A stretch of 16,709 bases of DNA, taken from Kosmotogaceae bacterium UBA1373 (GTDB taxonomy: Bacteria > Thermotogota > Thermotogae > Petrotogales > Kosmotogaceae). How positions within the stretch are numbered: the first letter of the stretch is position 1; each line of letters starts with the position of its first letter. Positions 1-6,437 of the stretch are shown piece after piece. The notes beneath the pieces are model-generated. The model had not been told where the DNA came from and did not search any database. It saw only the letters and a list, made by a program, of their open reading frames with translations. The position numbers were made by a program, and so were the translations under genes. The stretch spans positions 1 through 16,709 of the forward strand of contig DBRH01000027.1 in assembly GCA_002305955.1 (NCBI GenBank), read 5' to 3'.

Positions 1-552
1 AGATGGGCCTATATTCCCCAGAACGTTCTCGATTTCTTCGAGAGGGAGATGCTGATCGAAGAGTTCCTCTCAACAGGAATAGAGGAGGAGAAGCTGAGAA
101 GTCACCTCGCGAACATCCGCTTCAGGAAGGAGCGGGCGATGGCCAGAATATCCGATCTGAGCCATGGAGAGTTGATGAGGGCCGCCTTGCTCAAGGTGAT
201 CGTTTCGAAGGCCGAATTCATATTCATGGACGAACCCACCAACCATCTAGATATAGAATCGCTCGAAGTCATGGACGACTTGTTGGGGGATTTCCCTGGC
301 GGATTCGTCTTCATAAGCCACGACAGACGCTTCATAGCCAGTCATGGCCAGAGGCTTTTTTTCATCGATCGGGGCGTTCTCAAGAGTTTCGAAAGTATGT
401 CCAGAGTCGATGTTCGCCTTTTCCGACAAATAAGCGACGATATATCCGATGCCGCGCGCGAGGCAGAGATGAGGCGCAGACGATCGCAGAACGATTGGGA
501 GAGTGTCGAAAAAGCCCCACTCGAAGGAAAAAATGAAGATACGGGAAACTAG
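1..552 (+). CDS. ABC-F family ATP-binding protein, 3' part only (left-truncated)
   Basis: The frame is open from base 1, so the gene begins outside the window; 183 residues are visible. They form most of the second ATP-binding domain of an ABC-F protein. A Q-loop-like YIPQ lies at the left edge. The signature motif is LSHGE rather than LSGGE, the Walker B block is FIFMDEPTNHLD, and the switch histidine is in ISHDRRF. The EPTNHLD form is typical of ABC-F proteins, which are soluble, lack membrane domains and mostly act on ribosomes (translation factors or antibiotic-resistance proteins). The tail after the ATPase core is short, polar and arginine-rich. The stop codon lies inside a hairpin shared with the convergent gene. 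Which ABC-F subfamily it belongs to cannot be decided without the N-terminal half. Confidence 0.85.
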   Translation, partial: RWAYIPQNVLDFFEREMLIEEFLSTGIEEEKLRSHLANIRFRKERAMARISDLSHGELMRAALLKVIVSKAEFIFMDEPTNHLDIESLEVMDDLLGDFPGGFVFISHDRRFIASHGQRLFFIDRGVLKSFESMSRVDVRLFRQISDDISDAAREAEMRRRRSQNDWESVEKAPLEGKNEDTGN

Positions 553-576
553 AAGGGGACTCTCTTCTAGCTTCCC
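543..576. terminator. Bidirectional hairpin containing both convergent stop codons
   Basis: GGGAA (543-547) plus CTAGAAG (549-555) pairs with CTTCTAG (564-570) plus TTCCC (572-576), leaving one A/C mismatch and an 8-base loop. The TAG of the ABC-F gene (550-552) is in one arm and the TAG of the minus-strand gene (567-569) is in the other. The only good T-run is six T about ten bases beyond the stem on the minus strand, so termination may be stronger for the minus-strand operon. Confidence 0.55.
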
Positions 577-1127
577 TTGAAAACATTTATGTTCCATTTC
601 AAGAACCTAACCGTTAGCTCCAGAACTCCGTTCCAGATCTTTCCGGACATAAAGAAGATGGCCAGCCCGATGAAGAAAAGGCCGAAGCTGAAGAGAAGCA
701 GTTGTAGCTGTGTTATGTCGAGCGGTAGATTTACGAGGTACGGAAAAAAGAACAGTATGAACGGACTGGCAACGAAGGCCGCAGCGACAGCGTAAAGTGA
801 GAGAACAAGCGCGTACAGGACGATGAAAAAGGGCAGGGAAACCACCAGGTTGAAGAAACTCAGCCCGATTATGCTCACGATCGCAGCGCCTATGCCGCGC
901 CCTTTTCCCGATCTCTCTTCGATACTGCTGACTCTGTACTCCGCGGCTACGGCGCGGGCAATTTTCCCGGGGTCGCCGAGCGCGCGCGATATCTCCTCTT
1001 CATTTTTGCCGGCCTTTTTACCCTCTCTGAAATGGTCGCGATAATCCTGAAGGAGCTCCTGCCTCTCAACAGCGGAGAGGGAGCCAAGCCCCTTTTCGAG
1101 CAGCCTTATGTATTCAGATTCCTTCAT
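567..1127 (-). CDS. DUF1700/HAAS-type membrane protein
   Basis: A 186-residue protein. The first 55 residues are charged helices (KESEYIRLLEKGLGSL, then EERQ/DYRDHF and a GDPGKIAR segment), matching the DUF1700 or HAAS fold that sits next to PadR regulators in many bacteria. Residues from about 75 onward are strongly hydrophobic, with roughly three membrane segments. I place the start at the ATG at 1127 because GGGGAGG lies six bases upstream; a TTG two codons earlier has no room for an SD. The gene overlaps the end of the PadR gene by 14 bp and its SD lies inside that gene, so translation is probably coupled. In known PadR-DUF1700-DUF4097 sets the HAAS protein is thought to act in membrane signalling; that role is inferred here. 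Confidence 0.75.
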   Translation of the reverse strand: MKESEYIRLLEKGLGSLSAVERQELLQDYRDHFREGKKAGKNEEEISRALGDPGKIARAVAAEYRVSSIEERSGKGRGIGAAIVSIIGLSFFNLVVSLPFFIVLYALVLSLYAVAAAFVASPFILFFFPYLVNLPLDITQLQLLLFSFGLFFIGLAIFFMSGKIWNGVLELTVRFLKWNINVFKGS

Positions 1128-1443
1128 TGTCAACCTCCCCGCCGATGAGAGCGTTCACCCTTTCGGCAAACTCTCTCCAATCTCTTTTCATATCCATGAA
1201 TCTCGATCTTCCCGAATCGGTCAACCTGTAGTATTTTCTTGCCGGTCCTTCGCTGGACTCTATTATATACGAAGAGAGCAGGTTTTCTTTCTGGAGTCTC
1301 TTCAAAAGAGGGTATATGGTGCCTTCGGAGATCTCGACGGCGCTAGACACCCTCTCAACCAGCTGATAACCGTAGCAATCCTCCCTGTCGAGAATACTGA
1401 GAACACAAAGATCTAGAACACCCTTCTTCATCTGGCTATCCAA
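1114..1443 (-). CDS. PadR family transcriptional regulator
   Basis: A 109-residue winged-helix regulator. The core is characteristic of PadR group 2 proteins: MKKGVLDLCVLSIL, then YGYQLVERV, the recognition region EGTIYPLLKRLQKENLL, and the wing GPARKYYRLTDSGR. I chose the TTG at 1443 as start (first residues MDSQMKKG) because GGGGTG lies six bases upstream and the N-terminus matches the family; a GTG at 1452 is in frame but has no SD. It is the middle gene of a minus-strand operon, 43 bp after the DUF4097-type gene and overlapping the DUF1700 gene. PadR proteins usually repress their own operon through a palindromic site, and a candidate lies at 2622-2640. The effector is unknown. Confidence 0.88.
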   Translation of the reverse strand: MDSQMKKGVLDLCVLSILDREDCYGYQLVERVSSAVEISEGTIYPLLKRLQKENLLSSYIIESSEGPARKYYRLTDSGRSRFMDMKRDWREFAERVNALIGGEVDNEGI

Positions 1444-1486
1444 GTAAAACACCCCGTAACGGAGACGATCGCCCGGTTCTGGTCAT

Positions 1487-2554
1487 TTATTTCTTCTTTA
1501 TAACTATGTCGGCGTTGCTGGTCCTGAGAGTTATATCCAGATCGCTGCCGTTGTTCAGGTTTCCCCTTACGCTGGTCTTGCTCATGCTCGATACGGTGAT
1601 GGAGAGCCCGGTCATATCTACCCTGCCGTTGGAGGTCGAGGCATCGATGTAGGCCCGGATGTCTTCGGGAACGAAGAGCAATATCTGACCGTTCGAAGAG
1701 GCCAGCTCAAGCGTCCCCTGCGACGAGAGCGTAGAATTCACCGTTACCTTGCCGTTGGAGGTCCTGAAGCTATTCTTCGTTCCCTGCAGAATGCAGTCTG
1801 TGATGTTGATGGATCCGTTGGAGGTCAGCGCGCTAATATTCGATGAGGAAGTTTCCACGTTTATCGACGCGTTCGAAGTGGTAACCCGCAGGTCGCCGTT
1901 CAACCTCGCGCCGGTGAATGGACCGTTGCTGCTCTGGAACTCCATAGGACCTACGATATCTCTGGCGTTGATCGGTCCGTTCGAAGTCTCCGCTACTACT
2001 CTCCCATTTATCGAGTAAATCTCTATTCCGCCGTTAGAACTTTCCACGTTGACATAAGAGTTCAGCGAGGCCGCTTTCAGCCTGCCGTTGCTCGTTCTGG
2101 CCACTACCTCTTCCAGCAGTTCGATGGGAACGCGGAGATATATCGAAGCGCCCTGTCCCCTGAATTCACCGGTCTGCTGGAGCCTCGGCGTAACGATCCT
2201 TAACAGTCCATCCAGAATGGTCACCACGGGCTTCGTTTCCTCGAAGTATTTCTCCTTGAGGTTTTCCGAGGAAACCTTCACGGTTTGTTTGACTTCAAGA
2301 GATATGAAACTCTCTTCCCAACCGACAACCTCCACCTCGCCGTTGAGGGTGTAGATATCTATCGATTTGATCGCATCGTTTAGCGATTCCTGATAGCTCC
2401 TGTCGAAACGTTGACCGTCGAGAGACCAGCCGAAGTCGAAACCGAAATCTATACCGGCCGGTCCGATCGCCACCGCCACTCCTATGAGTATCAGACCGAT
2501 AGCTATCAGAATCCCAACCCAGGCTACCCCGCGCTTTCTTTCAAAACCTTTCAA
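1487..2554 (-). CDS. DUF4097-type beta-repeat membrane-anchored protein
   Basis: A 355-residue protein with an N-terminal anchor (MKGFERKRG followed by about 24 hydrophobic residues) and then an exported beta-rich body. The last two thirds carry about eleven copies of a short motif, [ST]SN[GA], every 15-25 residues (TSNGRL, SSNGGI, TSNGPI, SSNGPF, TSNASI and others), as expected of a right-handed beta-helix of the DUF4097 'putative adhesin' group. There are no cysteines after the anchor. The start is set at TTG 2554 because GGGAGG lies eight bases upstream and a good promoter lies just before it. The in-frame GTG at 2617 would place the first codons in the -10 region. It is the first gene of the operon with the PadR and DUF1700 genes. 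Its biochemical role is unknown; an envelope sensor or structural role is inferred from context. Confidence 0.75.
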   Translation of the reverse strand: MKGFERKRGVAWVGILIAIGLILIGVAVAIGPAGIDFGFDFGWSLDGQRFDRSYQESLNDAIKSIDIYTLNGEVEVVGWEESFISLEVKQTVKVSSENLKEKYFEETKPVVTILDGLLRIVTPRLQQTGEFRGQGASIYLRVPIELLEEVVARTSNGRLKAASLNSYVNVESSNGGIEIYSINGRVVAETSNGPINARDIVGPMEFQSSNGPFTGARLNGDLRVTTSNASINVETSSSNISALTSNGSINITDCILQGTKNSFRTSNGKVTVNSTLSSQGTLELASSNGQILLFVPEDIRAYIDASTSNGRVDMTGLSITVSSMSKTSVRGNLNNGSDLDITLRTSNADIVIKKK

Positions 2555-2607
2555 TTCGATTACCTCCCATTCGTCCGGTGAAGAGGCCGGACTTCGATTC
2601 AGCGAAT

Positions 2608-2640
2608 AATATATCACCTATTACCTGGTATTGCAAGGTA
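2608..2640 (-). promoter_or_regulatory. Promoter and possible PadR operator of the DUF4097 operon
   Basis: On the minus strand TTGCAA (2631-2636) and TATATT (2608-2613) are separated by 17 bases, a good -35/-10 pair. An imperfect palindrome, TACCT-N9-AGGTA (2622-2640), covers the -35 box. A start of transcription near 2601 would give a leader of about 46 bases before the TTG at 2554. That the palindrome binds the PadR protein of the same operon is inference. Confidence 0.45.
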
Positions 2641-2865
2641 CTGTGCAAATTTGTTGAATTAAGATTTTGTTAATATTTAAGAGCAGGAAAAGCCGCCCTT
2701 CGTTGTTTATTAGAATAAGAGAGGCAGGGGATGCACATCCAGATAAGGCAAGTATGGTTATAATTCGCTTCTTTAACTCGAAACGCCTGAGTTGATAGGG
2801 CCAAAGAGTTTTGAGCGTGTCAAGAACAGAAAGCAGTGTTTCTATATTATTCTTTCAATATTTCT
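2641..2865. other. Intergenic stretch, no gene seen
   Basis: This is the middle of the gap between the divergent DUF4097 and prepilin genes. I see no plausible coding frame with an SD and no tRNA or riboswitch pattern. A TATAAT occurs at 2759-2764 on the plus strand but has no -35 partner and no gene just behind it. A weak AACTC/GAGTT stem (2775-2793) is too short to interpret. Base composition is AT-rich. Confidence 0.5.
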
Positions 2866-2895
2866 GTATATATTATTTGAGTATATATAATTTGA
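2866..2895 (+). repeat. 15-bp tandem duplication carrying the prepilin -10 box
   Basis: GTATATATTATTTGA (2866-2880) is followed directly by a second copy (2881-2895) that differs only at position 9 (T to A). The change turns TATATTAT into TATATAAT, so the second copy holds a perfect TATAAT (2886-2891). The ATG at 2908 has GGAGG six bases upstream. Transcription from this -10 would start close to the SD, giving a very short leader. No clear -35 box is seen. Confidence 0.6.
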
Positions 2896-2907
2896 CGGAG
2901 GTTTAGC

Positions 2908-3411
2908 ATGAAGAAGGGTTTTTCACTTGTCGAGCTTTTGATGGTAGTCGTGATAATTGCCTCGTTGATTTCGGTCGCGACGATCGTGTCCGCCAGCATT
3001 CTCAGAAAGACGAAAGCGACAACAGTAGCACGAGACATGAAAGCCATAATGATGGCAGCTGAGGAAAAGCTAATGATCGAAGGGCCAAAATACTTCCAAA
3101 GTATCAAAAGCCTGAAAGATCTCGTCGAAAATGCGACCGATAAGTACCAATTGTATCTGGTGATAAAGAAAAGCGGAGATGTTTATATTACAGTGATATG
3201 TGATCCTTCACATGTGGATGTAGAGCTGGTGCGCGAAATATCACCAGATGCAACTGTTTTAAGTACCGGAGCAAAATGCTATCTCAATGATGAAGAAGTT
3301 TTCCACAAGATCACTTACAATAGCAATATGGTACATTACCTCGTAGGTTCCTACGTCACATATATCCCCGAAAACAGAATTTGTATCTTTAGAGATTACC
3401 GCCTTTTCTGA
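2908..3411 (+). CDS. Type IV prepilin-like protein, solitary
   Basis: A 167-residue protein with a textbook class III signal: MKKG, cleavage before F5, then SLVELLMVVVIIASL. Glu at +5 of the mature form is present, as needed for processing by PilD-type peptidase and for filament assembly. The hydrophobic helix (residues 5-32) is followed by a charged helix (KTKATTVARDMKAIMMAAEEKL) and a roughly 100-residue head with three Cys, at VIC, AKC and RIC. The protein would be held in the inner membrane and assembled into a type IV pilus or type II-like pseudopilus. No other pilus gene is nearby, so it depends on machinery encoded elsewhere. The gene and its upstream region are AT-richer than their neighbours, which could reflect transfer or fast evolution. 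It could be a minor pilin; the head resembles nothing I recognise. Confidence 0.8.
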   Translation: MKKGFSLVELLMVVVIIASLISVATIVSASILRKTKATTVARDMKAIMMAAEEKLMIEGPKYFQSIKSLKDLVENATDKYQLYLVIKKSGDVYITVICDPSHVDVELVREISPDATVLSTGAKCYLNDEEVFHKITYNSNMVHYLVGSYVTYIPENRICIFRDYRLF

Positions 3412-3502
3412 GCAATCGAAACGGGAAACTGACATCGCGCTAACCCCTCAGGGATGTTTTACAGTTAGAATTTATAATCCAATCTTATCTGGACCGGAAG
3501 GG

Positions 3503-4582
3503 GTGAGAGATATAGGCATCTTGAAAATAAAGAGTCACGAACCGGCACTACCGCTGATACAGGGGGGAATGGCCGTAGGCATTTCTCTTGACGGTCTCTC
3601 TGCGGCGGTCGCTTCCGCCGGAGGCGTGGGTACTATCGGTACCGCGGGGATCGGTATGACGATAGAAGGGTACGCTAGAAACTTCAAACAGGCCAGTATA
3701 GAAGGATTGAAAAATGTGATAAGGAAAGCTCGTAGTAAAACCGACGGGCTTCTCGGCGTGAATATAATGGTCGCCCTGACCAATTACCAGGATATGGTCG
3801 TAACGGCTTTAAGGGAGAAGATAGACATGATAATCTCCGGTGCCGGTTTGCCTCTGGACCTGCCTTCTTATCTGGAAGAAGGTTCGAAAACGGCTATAAT
3901 ACCGATAGTCTCTTCTCTTAAATCGGCGAAGGTGATCCTGAAGAGATGGTTCGGAAAATTCCGCTACATTCCAGACGCTTTTATCGTAGAAGGGCCGAAG
4001 GCTGGCGGACATTTAGGCTACAGGGTTGAAGACCTGCAATCACAGGAGTTTTCGCTTTCCAGTACCATCCCGCAGGTACGTCAACTGACAGAAGAGATAA
4101 AGCGCGAGTACGGAAAGGATGTACCCGTCATAGCCGCGGGTGGCATATTCGAACGCGAAGACGTTCAGGAGATGTTCGAACTTGGAGCCTCGGGCGTACA
4201 GGTCGGAACGGCCTTCATCGGGACACAGGAGTGCGATGCCGATATTAGATTCAAACAGGCTCTGATAGAGGCGAAAAAAGAGGATATCGTTATAATCAAA
4301 AGTCCCGTCGGTATGCCCGGGAGAGCGATCAGGAATAAATTCTTAGTCGATGTGGAGGCCGGAAACAAGAAGCCCTTCAAATGTGTCTATCATTGCATAA
4401 AGACCTGCAACTTTAGAGAGACCCCCTACTGTATCGCGCAAGCTCTAATGAACGCGTGCAGGGGCGACCTGGAAAACGGTTTCGCCTTTTCAGGAACCGA
4501 GGGTTACAGAATAAAGGAAATAACCACCGTAAAAGATGTCATCGAACGTCTTTTCGGGACGGGTCCGTTGAGTCTTTACTGA
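3503..4582 (+). CDS. Nitronate monooxygenase / FabK-like FMN flavoprotein
   Basis: A 359-residue TIM-barrel flavoprotein of the 2-nitropropane dioxygenase family. Visible family features are LPLIQGGMAVGIS (residues 17-28), VEGPKAGGHLG with the catalytic-type His170, the FMN phosphate loop AAGGIF (211-216) and GVQVGTAF (231-238). The family includes nitronate monooxygenases, which oxidise alkyl nitronates, and enoyl-ACP reductases (FabK); the sequence alone does not decide between them. A C-terminal cysteine group, C294-x3-C298-x3-C302-x7-C310, could bind metal or an Fe-S cluster. The start is uncertain: GTG at 3503 is used, but TTG at 3521 also gives a family-like N-terminus. A TATAAT at 3473-3478 is a candidate -10. 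The 3' end overlaps the convergent EamA gene by 44 bp. Confidence 0.85.
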   Translation: MRDIGILKIKSHEPALPLIQGGMAVGISLDGLSAAVASAGGVGTIGTAGIGMTIEGYARNFKQASIEGLKNVIRKARSKTDGLLGVNIMVALTNYQDMVVTALREKIDMIISGAGLPLDLPSYLEEGSKTAIIPIVSSLKSAKVILKRWFGKFRYIPDAFIVEGPKAGGHLGYRVEDLQSQEFSLSSTIPQVRQLTEEIKREYGKDVPVIAAGGIFEREDVQEMFELGASGVQVGTAFIGTQECDADIRFKQALIEAKKEDIVIIKSPVGMPGRAIRNKFLVDVEAGNKKPFKCVYHCIKTCNFRETPYCIAQALMNACRGDLENGFAFSGTEGYRIKEITTVKDVIERLFGTGPLSLY

Positions 4583-5462
4583 TAGTCACCATGATGGCCT
4601 TTCTCGAACCTGACGGAGGAAAGGCGGAGATTATACAGCGCACCGTGACTATCACGAAGACTATACAGCCGCCCACCAGAGCCAGCGGACCCGGGACCTC
4701 GCCGATGAGAAGAAAGACCCAGAACGGGTTCAATATCGGCTCTATGCCCGAGATTAGAACCGATTCAAGCGCCGTTACGTGTTTTATGGCTCTCGAATAG
4801 AGTACGTAAGGAATACCCAGCTGCAAAATCCCCATAACTAAAAGAATTAGCCAGTCGAAGGCATCCGGTACTCCGAAAGCGATGAAGGGTATCCCTATAA
4901 CGGCCGTCAACAGATTGCCCAGTAGAATCGACTCCATAGGCGAGCCATCTTTCTGCATTCTCATAAAGACCGTTAAAAGGGCGAAGCAAACGCCACTGCC
5001 TATGGCGAGTAAGTTGCCTAGCACTCCTCTTGGATCGAGTTTGTCGAGGAAGAAGAGGACCATACCTCCGAAGACGATCGAAATGGTTATCCAGTCGAAG
5101 AGCTTCACCCTCTCTTTGAGAATCCAGGCACCCAGTATCGCAACATAGATCGGAGATGTGAACTGAAGAAGGATTGCGTTGGCCGAGGTAGTTAGCTTGG
5201 TCGCGCTCACGAAGAGAAAGACCAGACCGACATACGAAAGCGCCGCCCCGATCTGGGGAAGCGACCAGTTGAATTTGGGCTTTCTGTTCGCGGCAAAGAT
5301 TACCACTGCAGCTATGGCGCTTCTCACACCGGCTATAGCAAGAGGGTGCGCGTTAACGTTCTTTATGAATAACCCTCCGGTACTCCAGAGCGCTGAGGCG
5401 ATCAACATAAGAAGTATCGATTTCGACTTTTCCGAATATACTCTCTTCGAATTTCCGGCCAT
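4539..5462 (-). CDS. EamA/DMT family transporter
   Basis: A 307-residue integral membrane protein with two EamA repeats and about ten membrane helices. The first repeat begins with ILLMLIASALWSTGGLFIK and the second with LGNLLAIGSGVCFALLTVFM; LQFTSPIYVAILGAWILKERV and GIEPILNPFWVFLLIGEVPG are the paired EamA end motifs. The family exports amino acids or other small metabolites from the cytoplasm; the substrate cannot be told from the sequence. I start it at ATG 5462 because GGGAG lies eight bases upstream and the 37 codons before it look non-coding. The last 14 codons and the stop lie inside the antiparallel NMO gene. Its promoter is probably at 5515-5544. Confidence 0.85.
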   Translation of the reverse strand: MAGNSKRVYSEKSKSILLMLIASALWSTGGLFIKNVNAHPLAIAGVRSAIAAVVIFAANRKPKFNWSLPQIGAALSYVGLVFLFVSATKLTTSANAILLQFTSPIYVAILGAWILKERVKLFDWITISIVFGGMVLFFLDKLDPRGVLGNLLAIGSGVCFALLTVFMRMQKDGSPMESILLGNLLTAVIGIPFIAFGVPDAFDWLILLVMGILQLGIPYVLYSRAIKHVTALESVLISGIEPILNPFWVFLLIGEVPGPLALVGGCIVFVIVTVRCIISAFPPSGSRKAIMVTISKDSTDPSRKDVR

Positions 5463-5514
5463 TCTATTAACTCCCACCGCCCGGGTGCCGCTCTTACAGT
5501 ACCCTGCCCGGAAA

Positions 5515-5544
5515 ATTATAGCACCGTATCCGATACGGTGCGAA
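5515..5544 (-). promoter_or_regulatory. EamA promoter with a perfect palindrome in the spacer; possible terminator
   Basis: On the minus strand TTCGCA (5539-5544) and TATAAT (5515-5520) are 18 bases apart. The spacer is almost wholly a perfect palindrome, GCACCGTATC-C-GATACGGTGC (5521-5541 on the plus strand). A protein bound there would sit between -35 and -10. As RNA the same element is a stable hairpin followed by TATAATTTTCC, so it could also end transcription coming from the acetate transporter gene. Confidence 0.5.
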
Positions 5545-5596
5545 CCGGTGAACGGTGCAAAGACACATACCACCTGTGAAGTTTCAATCTATCTTT

Positions 5597-6226
5597 CTAT
5601 TTCATCGCCCACGGACCAAACGCTTTGCCGGCAGGAAGCACCGTCTTTCCGTAATGAGTGTTCAGCAAGTTAGCCGCCGAACCATAGAATGAAAAGATCG
5701 CTATGCCCATCTCTGCACAACCGGCGAGATATTTCCAGAAAACTCCGCCGACACCCAGAGTACTAACAAATAAGCCCAGGAAGAGGATGTCGATTAGAAA
5801 GAAGATTACGAAGAGTACCTTACTGGTACCCATAGCCCCCAATGTCATATAGAGGGTGAAGATCAAATATCCAAGGAAGGCAAAGGCAAGTTGAGACGTG
5901 TCCACAACCGCTGCTGGATTCATGGCGATAATGCCGTTTCCCATCATCCAGGTCATGGCAACTCCAAGCCAGAAGAAACCGTACCCGGAGAATGCGGTGG
6001 CTCCGAAAGTGTTGTTCAACCTATAATCCATGAAGCCTGCCAGAAGCTGGGCCGCCGCGCCAAGAAAAATCGCCCATGGAATTATGTTCACAGTTCCTTC
6101 CGTTATTCCGAGCTTTTGAGTCGAAGCTACCAGAGTCACGATAGCCAGTCCAAACAACCCGAGTGGCGAAGGATTTGCCGTCGCCTGGAGCGCCTTTACC
6201 GCGTTTGTTTCTCTTGCATCTGCCAT
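5597..6226 (-). CDS. Acetate uptake transporter, AceTr (GPR1/FUN34/YaaH, SatP) family
   Basis: A 209-residue membrane protein with six predicted helices. It has the family hallmark NPSPLGLFG (residues 18-26) before the first helix, followed by aromatic and glycine-rich helices typical of SatP-like acetate/succinate transporters (E. coli SatP is slightly shorter). GGGAGG lies five bases before the ATG. The likely function is proton-linked uptake or release of acetate and other short carboxylates across the inner membrane. It stands alone between the EamA gene and nfnB on the same strand. A strong hairpin in its leader (6244-6267) suggests control at the mRNA or operator level. Acetate is a common fermentation product of Thermotogota, so either direction of transport is possible. 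Confidence 0.88.
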   Translation of the reverse strand: MADARETNAVKALQATANPSPLGLFGLAIVTLVASTQKLGITEGTVNIIPWAIFLGAAAQLLAGFMDYRLNNTFGATAFSGYGFFWLGVAMTWMMGNGIIAMNPAAVVDTSQLAFAFLGYLIFTLYMTLGAMGTSKVLFVIFFLIDILFLGLFVSTLGVGGVFWKYLAGCAEMGIAIFSFYGSAANLLNTHYGKTVLPAGKAFGPWAMK

Positions 6227-6243
6227 ATATGCCTCCCGACATC

Positions 6244-6267
6244 ACTGGAGTGCCGGAGCACTCCAGT
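6244..6267 (-). promoter_or_regulatory. Perfect 10-bp hairpin in the acetate transporter leader
   Basis: ACTGGAGTGC (6244-6253) pairs perfectly with GCACTCCAGT (6258-6267) around the loop CGGA. It lies just upstream of the GGGAGG of the acetate transporter gene. There is no T-run after it, so it is not an ordinary terminator. An 8-bp tandem repeat, AGTCTGTA twice (6265-6280), touches its outer edge. It may be an operator or an mRNA structure affecting translation. The rest of the gap to nfnB (6281-6437) holds nothing I can support; TTGATT about 20 bases before TAAATA is a poor promoter match. Confidence 0.5.
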
Positions 6268-6437
6268 CTGTAAGTCTGTATTTACAAAAGTTAGGGATGT
6301 GTAATCAAAAAAATGGTTACGAAGAAAGTATCTCCTTCGAGAGGAAACGATAAATCGTACCGCTAATATTTTTCTATCGTATGAACGACTACTTCACATA
6401 TGTATGGAAGTACTCAGCTTCTAATGATACTCCTGGC

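Noticed and set aside
3..536. 177-codon frame overlapping the ABC-F gene
   Set aside because: It is an Arg/Gly-rich product in an alternative frame of a gene with clear Walker B and signature motifs.
2641..2865. Riboswitch or small RNA in the gap before the prepilin gene
   Set aside because: No known riboswitch core or stable structure could be recognised; only a 5-bp stem was found.
3412..3502. Terminator after the prepilin gene (ACATC/GATGT and CCC-TCA-GGG pairings)
   Set aside because: The stems are short and interrupted and the T-run is only four bases, so I cannot support a terminator.
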